NCBI GenBank assembly: GCA_006937955.1
Contig: SSNP01000120.1
Span: 690,290 to 754,289, forward strand
Length of the DNA stretch: 64,000 bases
Direction: 5' to 3'
Source: Pachypanchax playfairii
Lineage: Eukaryota; Chordata; Actinopteri; Cyprinodontiformes; Aplocheilidae
The notes beneath the pieces are model-generated. The model was given only the letters and a program-made list of their open reading frames with translations. It was not told the origin of the DNA and ran no database searches. The position numbers were made by a program, and so were the translations under genes. Shown here in pieces: positions 42,531 to 52,995 of the stretch. Numbering within the stretch: position 1 is the stretch's first letter; every line of letters begins with the position of its first letter.

Positions 42531-42822
42531 ATCTACGGTTTTATAAAAGGATGACTCTTACATCACGTTACCTCTTTCCTTCAGCTCTTAACCCAGTATC
42601 TTCCTCCTATCATGCACATTATTGAAAACCTTTTCCTCCCCTACACAGTTTAGTTTTCACCTAGATATAGCTGTCTCTCTTTACTCTCCATGTTTGTATT
42701 GATTGTTATTGCTGCCATTAACTGTTTCTCTGTTTAATCTTTCTATAGACTTAATGACTGGCCCAAAACCTTCGGTGTTTGTCTGTGTCTCTTTCCTGTC
42801 AGCTCAGACCCCAGTCGGATAA

Positions 42823-43404
42823 AGCTGGATTCATGCTTATGCAAAAGCAAATGTGCTCCCACACGGCGGCGTACTGACGGAGCCAGTTTCTATTCATACT
42901 ACCTCGACGCTTTTGCAAAGAAATTCTCCGCCAGGACAGCAGGAGGCGCGTTCTTTACTTTTTTTAATACGGACAAATTTGTCCCTCATTTTCCTCCATC
43001 ACTTCGTGCACTCCCCAACCTCCAACTCCAAGGTTCCAGCAATCTCCTTCCAGGAGTTGAAGCTGAGTTGTGCATCCCTGTACTCTTTCAGAGAGGAGTT
43101 GTACAAATGATCGTACTTCCTCTCTTCTTCTGCGAGACGTTCCTCGATCTGCTCCATGTCTTCAAGACTGTCAACACTCGCGCTTTTTACAATTTTAAAG
43201 GGAAGTTACGTCATGCTGACAATGATGTTGGTTTGTTTGGCTGACCAATCACAGACTTGCGTCATCCGACGTGGCCGTTGGAAAGTTAGAAAATAGAGCG
43301 TGACTCCAACCGACCATCCGAGGCAGTTGGTGAGCCCATACGACGTCATATCAGGGCGGTGCGTGCCTCCGACACGTCGGAGCAGCGTTAGTATGAATCC
43401 AGCT
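42823..43404 (-). mobile_element. PIF/Harbinger-type element with MADF relic
   Basis: AGCTGGATTCATGCTTATGC at the left is the inverted partner of GTTAGTATGAATCCAGCT at the right. TAA lies on both sides (42820-42822 and 43405-43407), the 3-bp target typical of PIF/Harbinger. The minus strand carries the start of a MADF/Myb-like gene, listed separately; no transposase is left. Confidence 0.8.
42954..43157 (-). pseudogene. MADF/Myb-like accessory gene relic of Harbinger
   Basis: From ATG at 43157 the frame reads MEQIEERLAEEERKYDHLYN, then SSLKEYRDAQLSFNSWKEIA, GTLELEVGECTK, an in-frame TGA (43001-42999), and WRKMRDKFVRIKKSK. The pattern YDHLY..S..EYRD....NSWKEIA, EC.., W..MRDKFVR is that of the MADF/Myb-SANT-like DNA-binding protein encoded beside Harbinger transposases. 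The TGA falls after codon 52, inside the domain, so the gene is dead; a CGA-to-TGA change would explain it. The C-terminal part is absent. Confidence 0.75.
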
Positions 43405-43520
43405 TAAGGCAGAAGGCCATCCATCCTGGTTCTGGTTCTGCTTGAGGTGTCTTCCTGTTAAAAGGGAGTCGTTCCTTTCCACTGTCACCAATCGTGCTGC
43501 TCAGGATGCAGGGACTTTAC

Positions 43521-43944
43521 TGAATTAACATTTCAACCCAATCGGCTGGTATTCAGGCTGCAACTCATTAATATTCATTATTCAAATTTGCTGGATTCAG
43601 ATTGGCTAATAAACTAGCCTATGAGAGCAAGGTATACTGTTTCCTGCCCCCGCTGCGCATGGCAACAGCACACCGAGTCTCCTCCAGTTTGATGCATGTT
43701 TATGCTAACAGCTTTTAGCTAGCAGCATGCTAGGTGTGGTTTCAACTGCAGGAGCTGATGAATATTAACAGCCAAAGAAGTTGTGATGTAACAAGTAAAG
43801 GTTTTTCAAACTCGGGTGTTATTGCCACTTTCGTAGTTTGAGAGATAGTCATTGTGCCATTTTCACAGCCAGTATGAACGTAAGAACACTTCTGGAGGTA
43901 AAATATTCAACAGAAACCTCAGAATAATGGAATGGCCTCTTTAA
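43521..43944 (+). mobile_element. TTAA MITE family A, copy A7, 5'-truncated
   Basis: The copy is recognisable from CTGCAACTCATTAATATTC (about 43557) through GATTGGCTAATAAAC and CAGCATGCTAGGTGTGG to ATGGAATGGCCTCT-TTAA at 43941. Its donor-like block is mutated (ATGAACGTAAGAAC). The left ~100 bp are missing or too decayed to align, and the start is approximate. Confidence 0.8.
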
Positions 43945-44757
43945 ATTCTTAACAACTCTCAACATATTCTTTGACCTTCTCTTCTCATCTTTCAGACTGA
44001 TTTTTTTTTCGGCAAAATCATTTCATTGGTGTTAATGGATTGTCTGTTTATTAACATGATAACTTGAAATCTTGTGAATGGATATTGCATTTTTATGATA
44101 CATCAGGAATTAAATAAGAATTGATTGATGGGATTTTTTAAATGATTCGGGACACCATCTAGATCCAATCTTTTTTCCAAGGATTCTTTATGGAGATTAC
44201 CTTACTGGGGGAAATAAGCTTTTTAGTTTTGGTATGCTATTATAATTCTGGTCTCAGTGGTACAACTGCCCATGTTTTCACCCCCAGTTTGAATTGATGC
44301 ATCATCTTTAGTTTAAGTGACTTTGTCATTTAAGCTCTTTTTATCTCCAATAATTGATGGTGTTCCTTTGGAATCAGGCCTCATGAGGAACTTTGCTGGA
44401 GTTGTGACAGCAGAGTGAATATAACCGTAAAATTGTGGCAACTTGTCTTGGCTCTCCACTCAAGACTCTTCTAAATCTGTTTGAGTTGACAGCTCAAGAC
44501 TCGATCTGTTATGTCAGTGAGTCAGATGCTGTTGTCATACAACACTGCTTTGATGTATTGTTCTGACAGATACCGGGACGAATGATGAGACAGATTAAGT
44601 CCAAGTACACTGTCGGGTTTAGAATTATATACGTTGCCTGTGTTTTGCTTTGTTGGATAACAACACAGCACAAGGTAAAAAAAAAGAAGAATGTATCACA
44701 TACACGTTAAATCTAAGACTCAACAAACCAAATTACAGTAATAAACACTATTTATTT
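43945..44757. other. Non-coding stretch, no identified feature
   Basis: Unique-looking sequence. No exon, RNA gene or repeat terminus was recognised. Confidence 0.45.
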
Positions 44758-44845
44758 GCGGGCTGCACAGTGGTACAGAGGATAGCACTGTCACCTTGCA
44801 GCAAGTAGGTCTATGTTTCCAAACATGAACAAGGAAATGGATGGA
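44758..44845 (+). mobile_element. Retroposon fragment with (ATGG)-type tail
   Basis: GGGCTGCACAGTGGTACAGA, GATAGCACTGTCACC and CAGCAAGTAGGTCTATG match the head of a widespread fish repeat. It jumps to AAGGAAATGGATGGACAGAT, its tail. The body is deleted. Confidence 0.5.
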
Positions 44846-45119
44846 CAGATATTTATTTAGTTGTTCTGATAAGTTAGTTTGTTTTAATAACTTGACTATC
44901 GAATCCCAAAAGCCAGTTGAAGCATTGGAGGATCAGACCACAAAGGCCTCCACCCCAGATTCGTCCCTTATGCTGCCTCTTGCAAGTCCTTTGAGTCCAT
45001 TGTAGAGTTCTTTTAGCTGGTAGCCTATCCAGCCTGTTCCTGGCGTGTCCTTATGGGGACAGGTTTACGCTGGCAAGCCTCTTCCTCCAGGCCTGGTTTC
45101 ATGGTGAGGCTTGACGATT

Positions 45120-46431
45120 TTTATTAAACAAATAATTTGCCATGGGTGTCTACTGTCTCTTTATAGTGTGAGTGCTGAATGGAAGCTGGGGAGGGTTTAG
45201 GTTCTCCTTTTGGGGCAGTGCTGGGTGGCTTGCCTTGGGTGCTGCTGGTCGTGGAAGTAGCCACTGCAGGGACCCCTGCCCTTGGTGGGCTGCGGGGAAC
45301 GGGGTTGCTTATGGGTGCCAGTAGGGGAGCTGGCTCCCTGGGAGGGAATCTCCCTTCCAGTCCTTTTCTCCCCATCCCGCTCGGCTTTCCTCCTCCAGCT
45401 CCATCGCACAATCCCCGCTTCAACATAGGGCCTTGGGATGCAGGTTCTCTCTGCACTGGTGGCAGACTGCATCCCAATTTTAACCCACAGCTTAGACACT
45501 CTCTCCATATACATATTCACATTACACACACGTAGGACTCTTGAGGGTGGGCCTCGGTCTAGCAATATCTTATACCCCTTTATGAAAGCCTGTCTCCCCC
45601 CACCAAGCTCCCCACTGCTTACTTTTTCCCCAACCAGCCTGTGCACTGGGGATTTCTAGAGTTTGGGGCTGGGTGCTTGGGGTGTGTGGCTGGCTGGTGG
45701 GCTGGGCGCTTCCTGGCTCCGTCCAATACCGTCCTCGGGAGGGGGTGCCCTTGGGTCTTGGACTTTGGATCCGTGTCCTGGGGTGCTTGGGGGTGGCTGG
45801 CTGCCGGCGGGCCTGTGGAATCGCGCAACGGCTCCCTGGGGCGCCTGTACTGTGGTTGCGGGGTGAATGCACTGGAGGTTACTTATGGTCTTGTCTGGGA
45901 GGGGGCTTTGGTTTCTCCTGCGGTGGCCTGCCCGGGCTCTGCCACTCCGGGGTTGGGACCTGGAACCCTTGGGCTTGGGTCAGCCCTGTGGTCTGCTTTG
46001 AGGTCTGAGGGCCGGGGCTTTCCACACCCACTGTCAAACAATTTTATGGAGAAACCTTATGGTCACAGGCGCGTTCATGCACACAGGTGTGCACATGGAT
46101 ATTCACAGACACTCATTGACTTGGGCTGTAGCTGCCACAGGGGATGTTGTGTGTTAAGCAGTATCATTATTTGTTTGTGTCCACAATGACTTTATCAGTG
46201 TTTAAATATAGATGTTGGTCGATGCCGTGGTGTCTCTGCTCTTGTTTTTGTCTCTCAGCAGGTGTTGAAGCAGATTTCTTTCTCTCCCAACTTCTCTTCT
46301 TCCTCTTCTTATCTCTTTTTCTTTTTCCTCTAATTTTCTCTCTCCTTTGCCATGTCCGCTGACTCAAAAAAAAGTTGTAATAAATATAATAACATCTAAA
46401 TAAAAAAAAATAAAGGTAACAAGCTGAACGT
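45120..46431 (+). mobile_element. GC-rich block, probably 3' part of a retrotransposon
   Basis: About 950 bp of G/C-rich sequence (45180-46030) stand out sharply from the AT-rich intron. A pyrimidine-rich stretch (46240-46350), then TAAATAAAAAAAAATAAAGG at about 46398-46417, follow and look like a poly(A) end with an AATAAA-like signal. Overlapping frames on both strands give Gly/Pro/Trp/Arg-rich peptides with no domain, so I do not call a gene. It resembles a fish LINE 3' UTR; family and 5' limit are not established. Confidence 0.4.
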
Positions 46432-46572
46432 TGCAGTCATTGCTGCATGTTCGGCTTGTGAGAACAAATCTGTTAGGCATCTCTATGCATCCAGACATCA
46501 ATTCCGACTGCTTTAATGTCAGACAGGACATGGTTAAAAAAAAAAAAAAAGAATCTTCTAAAAAATAAATAA

Positions 46573-46598
46573 ATAACCACAAAGTCCTGAAATTTGTC
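46573..46598 (-). mobile_element. Family A left-end fragment
   Basis: AATAACCACAAAGTCCTGAA followed by ATTTGT is the complement of the family A segment near its left end. Only ~26 bp remain. Confidence 0.5.
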
Positions 46599-47184
46599 GA
46601 AAGTCATGTGGTTAAAATTGGATTTGTTATTCATATATTTAATTATCTACTATCTGTATCGGATTAACAGATAAATTCAGTTGGTGTTAATAGTTTGGGA
46701 ATTACTTGATGCAAATTTGAAAAAACAAATTTTAATTCTTGTTTTTCCAGGTTGGTGTTAAGGCTGTTAACATGTTAGTTTATTCCCTGTTTTGTGATCA
46801 GAGGGTAAAGCAAACAGCTGAGCACGCAGTCGTTTGTAAGATTAGAGGAGACTCCCGGGAAAGATGAAGGATGAAAGATTTATTTTTGCTGTTTTAAAAA
46901 CAGTCAACTGTTCAAAGCTGCATCATGGACTTGCATGTTAATGACTCCACTTTGATGAAAAAGTCTGAAAGTTGTAGCTCATGAGATATTTGTTAACACC
47001 AGAAAACGAAATGGATTTTTTTTTTTTTACAAACATCAGTATCTGTCATCTAATGAAACACTAGTTTATCTGGATTTTCTACATTTATTAGACGTACTTC
47101 ATTCGTTTAATTCAATCATTCAATATTTAGCTCAAGTTAGTTATTCTCTCATTTATAGTTCAGTTCATTCATCAGTTTTCTTTA
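46599..47184. other. Non-coding stretch, no identified feature
   Basis: AT-rich sequence with a T12 run at 47018. Nothing assignable. Confidence 0.45.
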
Positions 47185-47345
47185 AATGCTTGTTCCTGAT
47201 CTGGGTCATGAAGGGGCTGGTGTCTGTCTCTAGAGGTCATTGGGCGAGAGGCGGGGTTACACCCTGAACATGTCATTTGTCCATCACACGGCCATTATTT
47301 ACACGCACCCCCTCTGGGACAAAACCCGTTCATGTGTGAAAGTAA
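47185..47345 (-). mobile_element. Retroelement 3' tail fragment
   Basis: On the plus strand GGGTCATGAAGGGGCTGGTG, TCTAGAGGTCATTGGGCGAG, AGGCGGGGTTACACCCTGAA is the complement of the family tail seen at 57088-57350 and 41402-41500. Confidence 0.6.
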
Positions 47346-47439
47346 AATGAAAACTTGATGCATAAAACTCCCGTCTGGGTCACCAACCTTGGACTTTATT
47401 GCTGCAAAGTACCAGTGCTACCAAACACACCACAATGCA

Positions 47440-47760
47440 GTTCTCAATTTAATTAAATTTAATTCAGTTCATTTCAGTTTGATGCTTTTGTTTTGAATTA
47501 GTTAATTCATTTGATTATTTTAAGACAAAACAGTCTGATTTCAGATTTCATTCAATTTATTACAGTACAATTAAATTATGTCCATTTGATTTAATTTGAT
47601 TCAGCTGAACATGGTTCAGCACGTTTAATAAAGTTTAATACATTTCAGTCTTATTCAGTTAGTTTCATTTTAGCTCTAATTCTGTTCAAGTCATAATTTC
47701 AGTTTCACTGAGTTCAGTTCTGCCCCATTAAGTCACATTTTATTTTATTTGATGCATTAG
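47440..47760. repeat. Low-complexity AT-rich stretch
   Basis: Recurring TTTAATTTAATT, TTCAGTTCA and TTCAGTTT words make a loosely repetitive region with no unit that can be phased. No gene. Confidence 0.5.
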
Positions 47761-48262
47761 ATTTACGTCAGTACAGAAAGGTTTAGCAAAAAATTCAAAT
47801 TTTGCTAAAGGACTTATAACCAAAGATGAATTTACTGTTCCTAGTTAGGCTTTCAGTTTCCATGGTTACATTTTCATTTATTATAGCTTCATGTTATGTG
47901 TTGATCTGTGGTGATACACTTTGGAAACTTGAGAATCTATTTTTCATGGATCATTGAGTGAAATATTGACAAACAGTTTGACAACTTGTCGGTAATCAGC
48001 TCTCAATAAATGAACCCCAGACATCCCATAATATAGATCACCACAGGATTTATGCTGTCTGAGTTCTTTTAGTCACTGATCATACTGTAATCCTAGATCG
48101 ACCTAATGACTGAGAGCCAGGGACCATTGGGAGCTTTGGGGGCCACACCATCTGTTGCAGGAGTCTCCTAAAGGTTTATTTTTTATTATTTTGATCATTC
48201 AGGGTTTGGAATTTGCAGAGATAATTTACAGCTTCAGCCTCCATTTGTTTCAGAGTTCTTTG
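47761..48262. other. Non-coding stretch, no identified feature
   Basis: Unique sequence up to the hAT target duplication. Nothing assignable. Confidence 0.45.
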
Positions 48263-48270
48263 AGCTGACC

Positions 48271-49184
48271 TAGAGCTGGGCGATATAAGATTTTTTCATA
48301 TCACGATATGTTTTTTTCATTTCAGACGATAACGATATATATCACGATATAAGCCAAATAACTGTTTGTGAGATTTAAATGTGCCGTTGCTCACAAGTAA
48401 AAGGTGAAATAATCAGCAACTTGTTTTGATTTAGACATTTATTTCCCACAATAAGTTCAACAGGGCAGATGTATTTAAGGAACATGAGACTTCAGTTTCA
48501 GATAAATAAAGGCAAATATTACAAACTATACAAAAGGTAGCTGCTACGTCGCTATGTCCCTTAGCTTTTTTGTCATATGGTAAGACGCTGGAGAAAGCCG
48601 ACTCAATTGACTGTTGCTGCGTCGCAGGGATTCCCCTGTTTGTTTTTGATGAAGAATTAGTGCTTTCAGTCAAAGATTGAGCATGTTCTAGTGGGTGCCA
48701 CTGCTTCAGGTGATAAAAAAGGTTTGTTGTATTTCCAGACTTTGTGGGAACATTTTACAGTGTGCGCTACTCTGTTTTTTGTCAGACTTCAAATAGCCAA
48801 AATACTTCCACACTACGGAACTTCTCTGGCCCTTCCTTTCAACAATCTCTCCGGCATTGGAACCGTCATCTGTGTTCTCTTCGGTAACCTGGTCACCCAA
48901 ACTCTCGGTTGATTTTTCTCTAGTCGGCACACTCATTTCCTCCCTTAACCGGGCGGCACGGCCGCTGGCTGCTTCCCAAACAAATACACATGTGCGGCTT
49001 GGCGCTTGTGCTGTACGTAAAAAGTCACGTGACGTGACGCTGTGGCTGTGATTGGATCGTCTCTGCGCTACTTAATGTGGATTGCCAGTTCTTATATTTT
49101 TTTTACAGGAGGAAGAGAAAGAGATGGCGTTAATCGCAATTGTTTTATTTTTCTATCGAGAAAAAGTTATTTCGCCCAGCTCTA
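48271..49184 (-). mobile_element. hAT element with deleted transposase gene (914 bp)
   Basis: TAGAGCTGGGCGATATAAGA at the left and AGTTATTTCGCCCAGCTCTA at the right are inverted. Flanking AGCTGACC (48263-48270) and AGCTGTCC (49185-49192) are an 8-bp duplication with one mismatch. It contains the N-terminal part of a BED-finger hAT transposase on the minus strand, so it is an internal-deletion derivative of a full-length ZBED-type element. Confidence 0.88.
48431..48936 (-). pseudogene. hAT transposase N-terminus with broken BED finger
   Basis: From ATG at 48936: MSVPTREKSTESLGDQVTEE, an acidic linker, then SSVVWKYFGYLKSDKKQSSA and HC, the first half of a BED zinc finger (aromatic W..F then Cys). 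The frame then shifts. In the next frame, GNTTNLFYHLKQWHPLEHAQ supplies the finger's second half with paired His. It continues SLTESTNSSSKTNRGI and ATQQQSIESAFSSVLPYDKK to about 48530. The shift falls at the expected CxxC and destroys it. The catalytic core is deleted. DNA-binding and transposition are therefore lost. Confidence 0.75.
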
Positions 49185-49192
49185 AGCTGTCC

Positions 49193-49938
49193 AGAAAAGT
49201 CCTTCTAATCCATTCTGTTCAGTTTGGATAGAAATAATATGGTAAGGCAGTTTGACTGAGTTTCTCAGCACCAAGAAGTTCCAAATGACATATCTTTGTT
49301 TACAGTTAAAACATCTGGCAAATTATTATGCAGTGAAATCAGAGCAGCCATTTCAAGTCTTTGAAGTGAACTTTCTCGTGAATAAAAGTCTCGGATTAGT
49401 TCTTGATGTTTCAAGAACTAGATGTAGCCTGAAGCTGAGTCTTTGACAGTGAATAGTTGAAACTTTCGTCACAGAGTGACCTTTTATAATTGGGTGCTTT
49501 GTTTGCCTTTCAGCCACAAAATGTTACCTTTCCTCTCAGCAAAAAATAGTTAATCTGGTGTATTTTTAGTTGGTTTTGTTTCCAATTCTATTGAGAGTTT
49601 TAATTAAAGAGGGACATTAATCTGACAAGACACGCTCAGATGCCTTCTTTCTTTTATCAGGCTTTTTTTAAAAAAAAATGTCTGAACTATGTACTGAAGT
49701 GTAACAAACTCCAGGCCTATTATTTAGTGGCATATGCATTAAAATCAACATACCAAATTATCTAATGAACTTGGTGCTTATCAGGCGCAGAGCAGAGGAG
49801 ATAATGACTGTTGTAGAGAAGCAAAGCGGTATCTGAATATCCTCTGGAGGCTCTGAATTTTAACTTGGTTCAGAGTCTAGCATCTAGAATTCAGTGTCAG
49901 ATTTCCTTTGAATGTAACACATGGAAATACGTATTCTT
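49193..49938. other. Non-coding stretch, candidate conserved element at 49590-49890
   Basis: 49590-49890 is repeat-free with AATTAAAGAGGGACATTAAT, GCATATGCATTAAAATC and ATTATCTAATGAAC words reminiscent of developmental enhancers. This is a composition-based guess only. Confidence 0.3.
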
Positions 49939-50514
49939 TTAAAGAGGCCATTTCAAACAAATTTCAGGACTTTGTGGTTATTTCTTAAGTATTAACCAGT
50001 AATATGAAACATTTTATATCAAAAAAACATTAGGAAACACTGATTAACAGACCTTTCAATCTGTCTGCGTTAAAATTCGGGTGGTTCCAGCTCCTTCCGT
50101 CAGGCTGCTTCATCAGCAGCTCGTTCATATTCATTGTTCGAATTTGCTGGACTCAGATTGGCTAACAATGAGAGCAAGGTATACTGTTTCCTGCCCCGCT
50201 GCGCATGGCAACATCAGACGTCGTCTCTTCCTGTCTGCTACGTCTTATGCTACAGCTTTTAGCCAGCAGCATGCTAGGCATGGTTTCAACTGCGGAAGCT
50301 GCCGAAAACTAACGAACAAAGGAGTTGTGACGAAGCAGTTACAGGCCGTTTGGACTCGGGAGAAATCGGGTGTTATCACCACCTGCGTAGTTTGAGAGAT
50401 TAAAACTGAAAGAGAAGTTGTTGACCTGTTTTCACACCCACTATGAAGGTAAGAACACCTGTGGAGCTAAAATATTCAACAGAAACCTCAGAAAAAATGG
50501 AAGGGCCTCTTTAA
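49939..50514 (+). mobile_element. TTAA MITE family A, copy A8
   Basis: TTAA-AGAGGCCATTTCAAAC to ATGGAAGGGCCTCT-TTAA; TTAA at 49939 and 50511. Full length, in the CCTTCCGTCAGGCTGC subgroup. ATGAAGGTAAGAAC is intact. The CCAAT-like GATTGGCTAAC is present but the AAACTAGCCT after it is deleted. Confidence 0.92.
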
Positions 50515-52993
50515 CATCTGAAGCAGGATCTTTATATTTTGATTATGGATCATAACTGGGTCATGTTGGGTTTAACTTGGCCTCAACACCACAGATCTGA
50601 AACTTCCGTCTCTTCTGTAGTTTGTAACTTAGGTTTGGTTTTTCAGCTGCTTCCCAACAGGAGATAGATACAAATCTCTATAATACAGAAATCTATAACT
50701 CAAACATAATGGGGGTTATCAGTCATTTTGAAGTGCCATTTTGTCAATTAGCTATCAATAGTAAGAACCTTACCCACCAAGTAAGCAGGGACTGTAGAAA
50801 CAGGACGAGGTTTTCTGAACCAGATCTGTGCCAGATCAGCTCTTGCTCAAACAAGTCACACTGACTATAATTAGGGATTCAACAATACCACTTTATTCAA
50901 ACTGATCCGATACCGATACTTGGATCTGAGTACTTGCCGACACAGATACTTCTCCCACACAAAAAAGGCAATGAATTGGAAGACAGGTTATTTTTTAAAT
51001 GTAAGACTGTATCCGGGGAGGGGGGGTAAGTTTTCCTTTAAGTTAGTGCCATTTTCTTAACCAAACATCAGTCCAATATGATTAACCGTGATTCACCAGT
51101 ACACCAGTAGTTTTCCAAGTCCACAAGGAGTTACATAAACATTTGGATTTTGCTGCTGGGTCTCACTTTTTACAACAGTGGAGGGTTATTGATCAGGGAT
51201 AATTTCCCTTTGTCCCTGAGAGACAGTGGACTGCCATCTGTACGTCACCCAGGGGGAGATTTTTGGGTCTAGTTTCTTGCCCAGAGATACTTTTTAGTAA
51301 AGATACTTTAAATGATTTTAAACAGTTTAGTAACAACTTAAAAGTTCCCAAGGATCCGAGCTGAAGAGGCCTTTTGGATGAAAGTTGAAATATACAGTAG
51401 TCAAGAAACAGAAAAAATGTTTACAGTTGCTCCTTTTTAGTGAAAACTTTTAGGATTTATTTATAATGTGTATTTATGTACCCAGCTAAACTTCAAACCC
51501 ATGACCCTTGTAGTGCAAGATAACAGTCCTGAAACCTGAAACATAATGTGCAGTCACCACAAGTTAAGATCCACTAAATCCTTCTAGGTGCTTAACTTTT
51601 GCATAGGGAGGTAAACAATAAACACATTATTTAATTGGTTTTTTTTTCTGGGTTTTAGAAAGAGGTCCAACAATTAGATCAGAATCCTGCTTACAGTTTG
51701 TACTGACCTACATAAACTAGGTCACTAACCACCAAGCGTCTCCTACTTGGTCATAACCATCCTTTGTGGTCCACACACTCTTCCAACCTCCTCCTGCCAA
51801 CAACTCATCAGCTGTGCATCTTGAATCTCAAAGACTCAGATATGACATGAATACTAGTGCATGCAAACACATACATACACCTCCGTGACAGCAATCATAT
51901 AACGTACGCAGACAAACACCCCCCACATTCCTCCCACCTCCTCTGGTTGTGGTGAAAGAGGGGTATTGTTAATATCAGCCGTCCCTCTTTCGTCCTCCAA
52001 GAGGGGAGAGAAGAAAGACTGACCCAAATTTGACACGAGCAGGGTGCATATTGTCAAGATCTTCTGGTTTATATCTGAATGGGTTCACTGTACACAAACA
52101 AAAACAATTTCTCCCATCGCCATATGACTCGTAAACTGATTTAATGATCTGTGTGAATAATTTTTAAGTTTAGCACAATTTATTTGGGAGATTTGGACAT
52201 AAATACCTGAAGATACTGAAAATAACACACAAACACACTCAATACACAGGTTAGTAATGCATGAGCGCTTGTCTTGCTTGTCTGGACTGAGGAACGGGGT
52301 GGGGGTAGTTCGTCTTTAACCCCTCTCTCTCTGTGTGTGCGAGTGGGAGTGACCGGCATACCTTTACACCCCAAACACCAACAGAATCCCTCCCCCCTTC
52401 CTTATTTTTCCCACCACAGTAGCCTGCAGTCATACAACTGCTCTGCACTCAGTGGAGACTGGCTGCTACCTGCTGCATGGACCTACAACTGTTTATGTTT
52501 CGTCTCCATCCATTTTAGCGCTGCTGTGTTTGGGACTCGACTTGCCCCGGTCAGTGCACAAATCGCAGAGGACATTTTTAAAATTTTGACCTTTAATGGT
52601 GGACTACATTCGATTGCTGGAAGAGACATTCTGCAGCTGGCTGAGAAAAATGCTTTTAAAGTAATGTGAAGATTTGGTGGGAGAAGTATCCAGGTTTCTT
52701 TGTGTAAGTAAAAGTTGCATTGTGGAAAATAAAATGGGCTTTAAGCAAACATATCTCATATGAGCCACAAAACAGCGTGTAGATATTCTAGATTTCAGGT
52801 ACGTTAGTCTGAAAGCATCTTCTGAAATGTTGTAGTTTGTCAAGCGGTACGTTCAGCCTAGTTGTGGTGTATTTAGTTCTTAATCTTTCTACAGGGCTTC
52901 TAAATGTAAATAAGGTTTATTTTTCTTTGTTAAATGGCACTTAGGGGTTGCCAGATTATGAGCAACTTTCCATTCAGAGATTTTTTGGATACA
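50515..52993. other. Non-coding stretch with a hAT fragment
   Basis: 50871-51000 (TAGGGATTCAACAATACC, GATCCGATACCGATACTTGG) is a fragment of the hAT family seen at 27296. A G-run lies at 51018-51028. The rest, including 51850-52670, has only chance frames without motifs. Confidence 0.4.
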
Positions 52994-52995
52994 TA

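Noticed and set aside
45124..46189. Several frames of 100-180 codons on both strands in the GC-rich block
   Set aside because: GC-rich DNA has few stops by chance. The peptides are low complexity, no domain is visible, and the block looks like a retroelement 3' UTR.
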